From Simmondsia chinensis (Eukaryota; Streptophyta; Magnoliopsida; Caryophyllales; Simmondsiaceae), in assembly GCA_018398585.1 (NCBI GenBank), contig JAGTTD010000011.1, positions 32,236,164 to 32,300,163 of the forward strand: a DNA stretch of 64,000 bases. Reading direction: 5' to 3'. A program made the translations under genes and the position numbers. Below are positions 1 through 9,984 of the stretch, piece after piece; the stretch's first letter is position 1, and each line of letters starts with the position of its first letter. The notes under the pieces were generated by a model that did no database searches, had not been told where the DNA came from, and saw only the letters and a list, made by a program, of their open reading frames with translations.

Positions 1-712
1 CCAAGGATCGGCCCAATCTTCACGCAGCAAGCCAGCCTCACGGTCAGCAACCCTGACCACACCACAACAACATGGTGCGCCTCCGCCACACCCGGAAATG
101 CGAGCCACTCAACCACCGACGAGTGCTCCCCGCAGGGAGGTATCCGCAGATCAACTCGCTTGACGCACCAGGGACGCAGGCAACTCCCATCACCCCGGGA
201 GTGTCCCCCAACTCGGACAGATCTTGCTCCCAAGACGGCTGCTCACTCTCGTGTCATGAGCCCTACTTTGATACCATTTGTCACGGGTTGAGCGCAGGTC
301 ACCCGTGCGGCCCCTGGGCCCCTGAGGCTAGGGCCGGGCCAACCTACTCCCATGGGTCAACAAGCAACAATATGCGCCATCAAGAGACGAAATACACGGC
401 AAACCACGGGACGTACCTGAATTCAACACATATGCGTTAGTACCGGACAGGCTTCGGAGACCCCATATGGCATATGTTGCTTATTGAGCACCCGGGATAG
501 TGGCAGCCAAAGGCGGCCCATGACAAAGGTCTCTCATTGCGAATTCGGTATAGAAGGAATATGAAGGTCAATATTATATTAGTGATATATTGATACTCTT
601 ATTCAAAATGACACTCGGAATGGCGCAACTCATCACAGCAACAGACTTGAATAAAGGACCATCAGGCAAATAGCAGGCTTGGAAAGAATTAAGGCGCGAG
701 TGAAACTCGACA
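1..712 (-). mobile_element. Edge of an LTR retrotransposon, 5' LTR plus start of leader
   Basis: The element runs leftwards out of the window. On the minus strand an LTR (712 to 279) is followed by AA and then TGGTATCAAAG (plus 266-276), which fits the primer-binding site for initiator tRNA-Met. Beyond it (265 to 1) is GC-richer untranslated leader that is cut by the window edge. No gag or pol domain lies in the visible part, so the superfamily cannot be decided. A 122-residue open frame at 72-440 runs against the element and has no recognisable domain, so I do not call it a gene. Confidence 0.7.
279..712 (-). repeat. 5' LTR of the edge retrotransposon (434 bp)
   Basis: On the minus strand it starts TGTCGAG and ends GTGACA, giving the short TGTC/GACA inverted ends expected of an LTR. 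The primer-binding site follows two bases after its end. The partner LTR would lie to the left of the window. Confidence 0.65.
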
Positions 713-1789
713 GATAGCATTTGGAAGTAGCATGCAAATAACAAAGTCGATGATGTGGTCGAACATTTTAGAACTCATGTTGTGGTTCATGGCTTTCGCC
801 AAAGTAGAGGGTAAAATAATCACAGAACATTTATTCCCCAATTATGAAACCCACTATCATGGGTGTTGTCCTCACCCTTGCGATCTCCCGCTATTGGCAA
901 AGGGTCAGCTTGATGTTAAAAGCTCATTTTTTTTTTTTTTTCTGAATTATTCAATAAGGAGGTTTATATGAACCAACAATTCTCGAGTTTGTCCACCTTA
1001 AATATCTTGCTTGTATTTATTGCCATCACAAAGCCTTCCACAGACTTAAACAGACTCTTCGAGCCTAATTTTAATGCTTTAGTTTCTTCATCTTTCAACA
1101 AGGGGTTCACCTGTAACAAAGCTAATACCTCCCTTATTTGTTTTTAAATCGACATGTCTGATTGCATCACCTATAGCTTCTTGCCACTTCAAATTTTTAA
1201 CCTCACGGGAGTAACATGTAGGCTCATAAATAGCATCCATAAGCGAGAGAGATCGAATGTGTTTGGACTTTTAAGCGTTGTCTTTCTTTGAGTCATTTTG
1301 AGCCAATGTATGTGATGTATTCTAGTATAAAATGAGGAGGCTTATTAAAATATATACCATATATTCTGCTCTTATTACTATTTGTAGATTGCATATATGT
1401 ACTCTCTCTGTATACCATATATTACAAATTTGTAACTTTAAATAGTTAAGCTGTTTCATTCTTTTAATCCTGTCAGCTTATGCGCATTCGATATAATCCC
1501 TAAATAACATACATTGCCCACTTATAAGTTTTCCCATATGCAAAAGTTGGAATTCACAAACTCAATAACCATCCCCAATATATTGTTCATACCCATCTCT
1601 TAAAGCAAGATTTAGACCCTAGACTAGACGCTTTACGCATCGATAAATTCAAGTATCATATCACTTGAGTCAATCTTTTGGATCATCAATCCCTAATTTA
1701 CCATATTTCTATCCTCGCATAGCATAACCAGTTACTTGTTTGACTAAAAATATATGATTTTAGTAGACGGTTTGCCATGCCCTCACTGT
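713..1789. other. Intergenic, no gene recognised
   Basis: AT-rich sequence. On the minus strand about 1160-1235 reads like a short decayed copia-type polymerase stretch (a Glu-Pro start and a Lys-Trp-Gln-Glu-Ala core), but it is interrupted and too short to call. A T-run lies at 927-941. Nothing else could be supported. Confidence 0.4.
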
Positions 1790-1880
1790 TTTTTTTTTTG
1801 CTAATGATGAACCCAGTTACCCGGTAAACCCCAATCCATGCGGCAACCCGGACACCACATAAGCCCGTTAATTCAAGAAT
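1790..1880 (-). mobile_element. 5'-truncated SINE, family ending in GTTAGCAAAA-type tail
   Basis: On the minus strand the sequence ends with GGTAACTGGGTTCATCATTAGC followed by a poly(A) (T-run on the plus strand, 1790-1800). The same 3' end closes the SINE at 5341-5530 (GGTAACCGAGTTCCTCGTTAGC). The tRNA-like head is missing. Confidence 0.55.
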
Positions 1881-2395
1881 TCCTCATGGAGATGTTCAAG
1901 TGCAGAGTCGAACTTCAGACCTTTTGGCCTAAAACAATAATCTATTCTCCTTACGTGCCTCCAACCACTAAGGCAATGTCCTGGTGGGTAGCCATACCCT
2001 TAAAGTTAGATCTGGGCTTCCTCAATTTCTTTTCAGTAACCTTTGCGAGATTGCCTTCCTCCACACGGTTATGATGTAATTCGTATTCGTTGTTGCTATT
2101 TCTGGCTTCTTTCTTATCGAAAATTGATTTTAGTTAATAATTGACAGGTTAATACAATTAGAAAGTTTTTGACGTTTTGAGGGTGGCATATTTCAAATCA
2201 TGCATAACATAGATTTTTCTTGCAGGTTACGCTTAACTTGTTCCATTGGTTAAGAATTACTAGACCTAAAATAATTATCATAAGAAAAGAGGACAATGAC
2301 CATAAACAACTTATATTTTCTCATAATATCGAGTTTGTGTTGTGTCTTGTTTTGGGCGAACTCGGATCGAATTTCATTTGGGTCAAATAATATCT
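1881..2395. other. Intergenic, nothing recognised
   Basis: AT-rich sequence with a T-run at the right end that belongs to the adjacent SINE poly(A). No open frame with a recognisable product. Confidence 0.5.
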
Positions 2396-2572
2396 TTTTT
2401 TTTTTTGGTAACGAGGGACTAGGTTGCCCTAACTAACCCCGGCCCATGAGAAAGCCCACAATCCCCATGAGCATGTAAGTCATGAATATATCCTCAGCAA
2501 GAATTGAACTCCTGACCCCTGGGCGATGATCGCATGGGTAGGAGACGCCACCAACTGAGACGCCCTCATGAT
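2396..2572 (-). mobile_element. tRNA-derived SINE with poly(A) tail
   Basis: Read on the minus strand, a Pol III box A-like stretch (TCTCAGTTGGTGGCG) is followed about 45 bases later by a box B-like stretch (GGAGTTCAATTCTTGCTGA). Next come a unique body and a 3' end GTCCCTCGTTACC plus oligo(A). This is the layout of a plant tRNA-derived SINE. It is a transposon, not a tRNA gene: there is no cloverleaf beyond the head. Confidence 0.7.
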
Positions 2573-2579
2573 GGGGTCG

Positions 2580-3306
2580 AATAATATCATGATCAAGTAG
2601 TCTCAAATTTTGTTTTAATTAGGTGCTTTCATTTTGGGTTTTAAATTAGCATGAGCTAGGCTTGAATTTGGTAGGATGATCTCAGACTCAAGCTATCTTC
2701 GTTTCGGGTCAACGAAGTTGCACAACTTCAAGTTTCGGGTTGCCTAGGGCCAAGTCCAATTTAAGCCGGTTTGAGTCTGGTCATTCTTAGTTCGAATCAT
2801 TCATAGGCTTAGGGTCAATTAAATTGAATTATCTTGGGTCTTTGGTCAATTTAGTTGGATCACATTCAAGTTAGGTCCGAGTCATATAAGATTATTGGGT
2901 TTAGTCATTTCTAATTAGGTCTATCTGCTTATGTCATTTATATCTTTGAGTTACATCAGGCCAAGTTTAGGTTAGGGTAGGTCAATTCAGATTCAAGTTA
3001 TTCAATTAGTTTGATCATTTTGAGCATCGGGTCAAATTTGGATTGAATTAGGCATTTAGATTTCGACTTATTAGGAGATAATCTTATATTATTTAAATCT
3101 AGATCTACCATACTTCATATATTGTAATTTGGTTATTTAGATCTGACTCGATCATGAATGAATCATTTTTATAATATCATGTACCCTTACTTCTATATAT
3201 GCACTATATGACGTCATAATTTCGCATACCACAATATTCCTCAATTATTTACATGGTATCAAAGCATCTCTAAAATCCTAGGCCTATCTTCTCTCTCTCC
3301 AGCCAA
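2580..3306. repeat. Degenerate GGGTCA/TCGAGTCATTT-type repetitive sequence
   Basis: Short variants of the words GGGTCAA, TTAGGTC, TCATTTTGAG and GATTCAAGTTATT recur irregularly with no fixed period. The same vocabulary fills 8230-8930, so the two stretches share an origin. No frame is open for any length. Confidence 0.5.
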
Positions 3307-3315
3307 AATATAATA

Positions 3316-4512
3316 GGACAAAATACAGTAAGATTCTCTGAACTTTGTAATTCATCACAACACACCCCTTGTGCTTTTAATTTCAAAAAATAGCCCCCTG
3401 AACTTTGCAAATTAACACAATACACCCCTGCACTTTCAATTTCATAAAACCGCCCCCTGCACTTTCAATTTTATAAAATAACTCCTTGAACTTTGTTATT
3501 ACACACAACTCACTCCTTAGACATTAATAATTTAAAATTGAAAAAATATACGAAATTTAAAAATTAAAACAAATTATGAAAAAAATTAGAAAAAATTTTA
3601 AAAATATAGAATAATATTTTTTATCTTTAATAAAAATTAGAATAATAAATTTAAAATAAAAAATTCATGTTTTTTAAGTTTAATAAAAATTAGAATAATA
3701 AATTTAAAATAAAAAAAATCTATCAAATTAAAAATAAGGAATTTTCTAGTTTTATACAAAACATAGAAATTTATGTTTTTAGACGAAAGGTAAGAGCTTA
3801 GTATCAAATTAAAAATGAGAGATATTTTTAGTTTTATACAAAAAATAAAAAATTATGTTCTTAGATAAAAGGTATGAGCTTTATATTTCTAGATAAAAAA
3901 TAAATAAAAAATTAATATTTAAAAAAATAATTATTTTAATTAATATAGTTAAAATATTATAAATTTAAAAGATAATAAAATATTCTTTTTAAATTTTTAT
4001 AAAAAATATTATAAGAGAAAAATATAATAATTTTTAAAAAAATAAATTCTAAAATCAGGTTAAAAATTTAAAACTAAAGAATATATGAAATTAAAATTGG
4101 AAAATTAATATTGGAAAAAATTTAAAAACATTGAAAAATAAAATTTAAAATTATTAGTATATTTTTCATACCTTTTCCAAAAAAATATCTTTCATAATTT
4201 ATTCAAAATTTTTAATTTATACTTTTTTATTTTCAAATTTTTGAATATCTAAGTAGTGTGTTATGTTTAATAACAAAGTTCGGAGGGTGAGTTGTGTGTA
4301 ATAACAAAGTTCAAGGAGCTACTTCATAATTAAAAGCACATAAGGTATGTTGTGTTAATTTATAAAGTTCAGGTAGCTATTTTTTGAAATTGAAAGTGCA
4401 AGGGTATATTGTGCTTAATTGGAAAGTTCAAGGGGCTATTTTTCAAAATTAAAAGTGTAGAGGGTGTGTTGTGATTAATTACAAAGTTCAGGGGGTCTTA
4501 CTATATTTTTCG
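3316..4512. mobile_element. Mutator-like non-autonomous foldback element with 9-bp target duplication
   Basis: The element is flanked by a perfect 9-bp direct repeat AATATAATA (3307-3315 and 4513-4521), the size made by Mutator-like transposases. The ends are inverted: GGACAAAATACAGTAAG on the left and CGAAAAATATAGTAAG on the reverse of the right. Each arm, about 200 bp long, is built of four to five near-repeats of a unit containing CTGAACTTTG, CACAACACACCCC and TTTCAAAAAATAG-type words. The core is very AT-rich and non-coding. Confidence 0.8.
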
Positions 4513-4522
4513 AATATAATAT

Positions 4523-4911
4523 AAGGTTATTTATGTCAAAGGTCCTTATATTTTGTTCATTGTGTCAATTTAGTCCTTATACTCTTAATTGTGTTAATTT
4601 AGTTCCTAAATAATTCAAAATATATCAATTTAGTCATTTGGTTAAATTCAAGTTATGTTAATGATGTAATTTTAAATGGTAAAATTATAGTAGATACAAG
4701 TAACTTATTATAAATTTATCTGTTTACTCAATTAACCCAATTCGTGGCAGAATCATTAAAAATTTTATTAAAAAATTAGCATTATTTTTTTTCTCTAACA
4801 ACTAATTTGACACATTTTAAATTATACAAGAACTAAATTAATATAATTAAAAGTATAAGGACTAAATTAATGTAATAGATAAAATATATAAATCTTTGAC
4901 ATAAATAACGT
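4523..4911. mobile_element. MITE with long inverted ends, abutting the previous element
   Basis: Left end AAGGTTATTTATGTCAAAG matches the reverse of the right end ACGTTATTTATGTCAAAG, and the inverted arms extend about 90-100 bp around the shared words TTAGTCCTTATAC and GTGTTAATTTAGTT. Both sides carry ATAATAT (4516-4522 and 4912-4918), a probable target duplication. That sequence overlaps the 9-bp repeat of the neighbouring Mutator-like element, so one jumped beside the other. Superfamily uncertain. Confidence 0.6.
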
Positions 4912-4918
4912 ATAATAT

Positions 4919-5340
4919 ATCAAGTATAGTAAATTTATACACAAAAATAAAAGTACAGTAGATTTAGATTCAAATAATATAAGATTATCTTCTAATACGT
5001 GTCATCTCAGCTTTCGAATTAATTGAGTTAGATATTTTGGGTTTAATATTTCCGCTACTTCATCGTAGTTTCTCAGCATTGTAACGTGGGCCCCCTGCTT
5101 CAAGTGTTTACACTTTCTACTGGAGCGCGTGGTGAAAGGCAATTGCCTTTCTGCTTGCTCGTACCAGAAAAAAAGTTACGTCTTTTATTGACCTAAAAGT
5201 TCTTTTTTTAATAAAAAAGTCATATGATGGACTTTTTTTTTTTTTGAAAATTAATCTTTTAACCCAGTAATACAACAAACTATCATCAATTTGTAACATA
5301 TAATTATTTCATAATGAATTTTTATTTATTTTCACTTGCC
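4919..5340. other. Intergenic, nothing recognised
   Basis: AT-rich, with a T-run at 5231-5243. The short minus-strand frame at 5117-5299 has no domain and low complexity. Confidence 0.4.
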
Positions 5341-5530
5341 AAGGTCTTGTCTCGGTGATAGGAAGTAAGGGGATGAAGTGTTTTGTTAAGCCGAAAAATC
5401 TGAAATTTGATTCCTCTCTTGAACCTCTTACTGATGAATCTTTGACTTAACTAGCTCCTATGGTGTGTGAGTCGCCACATAGACCAGGGTATACCAGGTA
5501 ACCGAGTTCCTCGTTAGCAAAAAAATATAT
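5341..5530 (+). mobile_element. tRNA-derived SINE, family ending in GTTAGCAAAAAAA
   Basis: A degenerate tRNA-like head has a box B-like AAATTTGATTCCTCTCTT about 70 bases in. It is followed by a body with ATGAATCTTTGACTTAACT and a 3' end GGTAACCGAGTTCCTCGTTAGC plus oligo(A). The body word TGAATCTCTGACTTAACT reappears in the SINE at 59850-59990, and the 3' end in the fragment at 1790-1880. Confidence 0.6.
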
Positions 5531-6302
5531 ATGATTTCGACTAGTTGTATATAAAATTATGCTCAATTTAATTGTATTTTTGTAAATTCATGAATAATAC
5601 ACCAACTATTAGACCGAAAGACTATTTTACCCTAATTTTTGGGCTAAAAAGCTCAAATATTAAATTTATAAACTAAAAAATTAATTCATAAAATCTCAAG
5701 TGACCTTAATAAAAATTTAGTTCATAAAATCTCATGGTAATAAGGTTACATTTGGTTTAACTTTTTTACATCTTAAGGCTATAAAAAGCCCCTATTTTAC
5801 TATAAAATATGTGTTTGGTTAATCAAAAATATGTTTTTATATTCTTTTACAACTTAAATGAAAAGATAAAAAAATATTTTATAATATAATAAAAAAGGTG
5901 CAAAACTACATATTTTTAATAACTTATTTTAAAAGATAGTTTAAAAAAAAAACTATGTCAACATTAAATTTTAACCACTATGATTCACTCTCGCTTCTAA
6001 CACCACCTGCACCTACTACTAGGGCTTGCTATCACCTATCAATATCATCATTGTTTAGCACCACCTTGATCCACCTCCCTCTCACCGCCCACTGCCGCCG
6101 CCACCTACTAGCATTGATGGATTTATATTATTTAGTTCTTTTTATCATTCAAGTAAAAAAGTTATTTTTATAATTGTACTCAAATACTTTATTTTTGTAA
6201 AAAAAAAGTCTTTCTACATACCTAACAAAATGGCACATTGTAAAAAAAAAAATATATATATATATATATATCCAAAACTTTATATCTTTTATATATATAT
6301 AT
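5531..6302. repeat. Old AT-rich repeat, related to the target site of the LTR element at 43.7 kb
   Basis: From about 5755 to 6240 the order is an AT-rich arm, then a C-rich stretch (ACCACC and CCGCCGCCACC words), then TTAGTTCTTTTTATCATTCA and an AT-rich arm. A similar order is seen on both sides of the LTR element (about 43440-43655 and 50044-50300), suggesting a common old element. A TA microsatellite lies at 6250-6270. The 72-residue frame at 5955-6173 is low complexity and not called. Confidence 0.35.
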
Positions 6303-6485
6303 GGTGACGTTCTTATGAGAGGGTGAGAGAGTGAGAGGGGCAAATCTTGACCTTCATTATAATGGACAACCAAGATTTATTGAATATTAAAAAAATAACA
6401 ATTAACGGCTAAGATTTATTAAGTATTAGGAAAAAAATAATTCTTATGAGAAGGTGAGAGGGCTAATCTTGGCTGTCCATTGGAT
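6303..6485. mobile_element. Fragment of a TA-microsatellite-targeting MITE
   Basis: It follows a TA run directly and begins GGTGACGTTCTTATGAGAGGG, the terminal sequence of the full copy at 39922-40214. A second direct copy of the same end (TTCTTATGAGAAGGTGAGAGGG) appears at about 6441. The right inverted terminus is missing, so the copy is rearranged. Confidence 0.55.
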
Positions 6486-7098
6486 TGAACAACTATGATT
6501 GTTCCTTTTCTTATGAGTACCGAGAAAAAAAAAAAAAAAATTTATGTCCACCCTACCTCCTCCTTCTCTGTCTCTCCCCAACCCTTCCTTTCTCTCTATT
6601 ACCGTGACACCTGCCACTGTTACTGTCACATGCCACCGTCCGCAGCTGCCATCAATGCTACCCCTCCTTTTCCTCTCTCTTTCCATACTCCTTTTGCTCC
6701 CCCCGCCACCCGTCTGCCGTCCCCTCCTTTTGTCTCTCTTCTAATACAACTTTCTCTCTCCCCCATATCCCTTCACCCCCATAAAGACTAGAATTCACAA
6801 AATTTGACATGATACGATAATATAATATGAACAGGCACAAAAATAGAAGGTTTGAGTGGGGTTTTTGAAGGTAGGTTGGATTAGAGTTGAACCATTTAAC
6901 TTGTTTTGGTAGTACTGTGGAATTTGGATTTGACCTGTAAACTCATTTTTAACTCAATCAATCCATCTATATAGTTATATTAGGTACTTCAGTGGTATGC
7001 CACTTTTATTATATATAAATGTTTGGCAATCTATCTTACATAAGATAATTTAAATTGGATTAATAATGTCAATTTGATGATTTATTTGAATTATTAAA
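6486..7098. other. Intergenic, pyrimidine-rich stretch
   Basis: About 6543-6785 is strongly C/T-rich on the plus strand (CTCTCTC, CCTCCTT words). It generates overlapping Ser/Pro-rich frames on one strand and Glu/Arg-rich frames on the other, none with a domain. An A-run sits at 6525-6540. Confidence 0.45.
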
Positions 7099-7099
7099 A

Positions 7100-7402
7100 G
7101 GCCTCGTTTGATTTAAGACATTAATTGAATTCCTGTGGAAAGTTGTATTTTTCGGTAATTCAATTCGTAAGTCAACTTCCTAGGAAGTAGATAAAACATG
7201 TTTGGTTGCCAGGGTGGAAAATAGAACTTCCTTCAATAAGCTAGTTTAAAATGAAGAAATTATTATTTACTGTGAGGGGACTAGGTAAGTTACTTCCTCG
7301 TTTTGAGCTGCCTACTTCTTACAAACCAAACGAGAACTTAAATTCGTACTTCCCATGAAATCCTACTCTTCGCGTCTATTTTATGTACACCAAACGAGGC
7401 CT
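7100..7402. mobile_element. MITE with GGCCTCGTTTG inverted ends, Harbinger/Tourist-like
   Basis: Left end GGCCTCGTTTGATT matches the reverse of the right end GGCCTCGTTTGGTG. Internal sequence mirrors itself loosely (GACTTCCTAGGAAG, ACTTCC words). The flanks (AAA left, TAA right) are compatible with a decayed 3-bp TAA duplication. It is non-coding. Confidence 0.55.
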
Positions 7403-8106
7403 AAATATGTCATGTATTTATTGCTTGTGTTAACCATGAGGTGTATTATTGACATGATGATATCTTTATAAGTTGACAAACTAATATTTATGGGAAAAAA
7501 ACCAATATTATTAATTAATAATTTAGTTTAATAAGGGTTGAGTGTTCATAACCTATTTAATTAATAGTTCGGGTTCGGGTTGACTCTATTTCAAAGTCTT
7601 TTCTCGCATAACATGAACAGGAACATGGCACAATACACACATTTTTCCGGTCCTAACTAGGAACTTCAGCATAATGAAAAGTGTTATTTACATTTTAGTA
7701 CTTGACTTTTTTAAAAAAAAAAAAAAAAACCTAAACTTTCTGTTAATGCAGAGACCCATAGTTTTTGTTAGTTTAGTAAAAAAGGCAACTCTCCTAGGCG
7801 ATGACAACATTTTTAGTAGACAGAGTTGACGTGAAACTACTTTTTATTAATGCTACAATACAATAATAAAAGTACCTTTTTTTTTGGGGGTAAGTATAAT
7901 AAAAGTACCATTTAATACTCTTATGTTTATTTTATAAGCACGGAATTCAAAATATTATATTACTTAAAAGTTATTTATTTGCACTTAATTTGTTTGAAAA
8001 TATAGTTATCACGCTAAATGAACATTTGCCACGTCATCTCTGTCAACTAAAAATAACGTTGTCAAGCTGAATGAACAGAGACCCTTTATTGATGTAATAA
8101 AAACTT
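7403..8106. other. Intergenic, nothing firmly recognised
   Basis: AT-rich. About 7680-8100 has loosely mirrored ends around the words AGAGACCC and TTTATTGATG, hinting at another old MITE, but I could not define termini. An A-run occurs at 7712-7729. Confidence 0.35.
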
Positions 8107-9120
8107 AGGCTATGTTTGACACATGAAATTGGAATTGGATTATAGAATTACAATTCCAGTTTTAATTCTGATGGAATTGAAATTTTATTGTTTGGTTCAT
8201 CAAATGAATTGGAGGTCGGAATTATAATTACGTAATGATTCGAATCAACTAGGGTTTCCGGTCAATTAAGTTGGCATATTTCAACATTTGAGTCAACTAG
8301 GGTTTGATTTCGGTCGGAGAGGTTCACATTGCGTTCAAGTTATTACGGTCGGAGCAATTCAATTTGAGTTCGAGTTATTTGACATTCGAGTCAAATCAGG
8401 TCGAGTATTGCGTCGGATCATTTGGTATTCAATTACCTCAGATTTTTAATTAATTGGGTTACGTATTTTCGGGATTCAAGATATTTAAGATCGAGTTTAA
8501 GTTCATTTAGGTCATTTCAAGCTTGAGTCATCTTAATTTTGGGACAAATAAGTTGTATCATTTCAAATTTTGAGTCATCTAAAGATGAGTTTAAGATGGT
8601 TTAGGTTATTTTGGGTATGAATCGTATTAATATTCTCGTCAATTTGGTCGAGTCATTTTCACTTTGGCTCAACTTGTTTATATTACATTTAAGTTGAGTA
8701 GTTTTATTTTCTAGATTTGAGTCATCTAGAGTTTTGAATCAATCGGGTTAGGTCATTTCGGAATTTGGGTTAAGGTGATTTTGGTCATTTCAAGTTCAAG
8801 TCATTCGAGTGGGGTGATTTCGAGGTTTGGTACAAATTTTAGTTTGTGTTAAAGTATTTGGATTTGGAGTTATTTTTGATTTGGTTAAACAAGTTGGGTC
8901 ATTTTGGGTGTTAGGTTAATAGAGTTAATATGGAATTGCAATTTCTTAACCTCATCCTAAAGAATTGGAAAGTTTGATTTGTAGTTAAAATCTAATTCAA
9001 TTGAATTGAACAGTGAAATTGTAATTCCAATTCCAGCAAGCAAATCAAATAACAAAATTGAAATTCTGGGCTCTAGTTTCAGCCCTAGCCCCAATTTGAG
9101 CTTCCAATTTCATGCTTCAA
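8107..9120. repeat. Degenerate repetitive element with GGGTCATTTC-type interior
   Basis: The ends are imperfectly inverted (GACACATGAAATTGGAATTGG near 8119 and the reverse of CCAATTTCATGCTTCAAA near 9102). The interior, 8230-8930, repeats variants of GAGTCATTT, GGGTTAGG and TCAAGTT with no fixed period, like 2580-3306. No coding capacity. Confidence 0.4.
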
Positions 9121-9302
9121 ATACAACTTTAGAGTTTTTTTAGTTAATTTAAAAAGATAAATATTTTTTTTATTATTTTAAAAATATCTGATACTAAAAC
9201 GTAAATAACTGGACAAAAAAAAAAACTTAAGTTAGAAACAAAAAGGAAGAGCGTGAGGCCCACGCGCGCGTACTTGACAATTTGCAGAACAAAAAGGGGG
9301 AA

Positions 9303-9340
<38 letters not shown>

Positions 9341-9984
9341 AAAAAAAAAGGATATCTTGAATCTCATATCTCAGCTTTGAAACGATTTATTTTTCACGAT
9401 TTCAAATCTGCACTCTTGGCGATTCGTAGCAGTTCTTAATTTCCAACATCACACACCCACCCAACCCAAACAAAATTGAAAAATACACAAAACCCCCCTT
9501 TTTAATTTTTATTATTAATTTTATTTTTTGCTCATATCGTACCCTAATTTTTGATATTCATATTCATATATTCTTACCCTAAAAATTATGTTGCTCATAA
9601 CAATTCCTGTTCCTCGGCTATTATTTATTATCCTCGTTAATTATTCCACAAATCTCTATCACGAGATTGGGAATACAAGCAACCAGCAATTTCTGCTTGA
9701 TTTTTTCAATTTCGATTTGCGATTTCTAGAGAGAGAAGGCCAAGAACCCTTTTCTAGAGAGAGAATTTGTAATTTGAGACGAAGAATAAGAATTCCTTTC
9801 TTTTCTTCTTCTCTAATCGCTTTTCGGGTCAATTCCTAACTTGGGTTAAGTGTTGATTCGCTATTCTCTTAACCCTTTTTTGTGGGTTTCTTTGTGTTTG
9901 GTTCTAACCCTAGATCTGGGTCTGGGATTTCTAGGGTTTTGTTTATTGATCGTGTTTGGATTGGTTTTGGGGTGAAGTTTTGGG
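9121..9984 (+). promoter_or_regulatory. Presumed promoter and 5' UTR of the RLT2-like gene
   Basis: AT-rich upstream DNA containing a (TA) microsatellite at 9306-9338. It then becomes C/T- and GAGAGA-rich (for example CTAGAGAGAGAA near 9727 and 9757), as in many plant 5' UTRs, up to the ATG at 9985. The transcription start cannot be placed; TATA-like sequence is swamped by the TA repeat. The 83-residue frame at 9588-9839 lies in the presumed 5' UTR and is not supported as a protein. Confidence 0.45.

Noticed and set aside
72..440. 122-residue open frame as a gene
   Set aside because: It runs antisense through an LTR retrotransposon leader and LTR and shows no domain.
6444..6840. Overlapping Pro/Ser-rich and Arg/Glu-rich frames
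   Set aside because: They arise on both strands from a pyrimidine-rich low-complexity tract.
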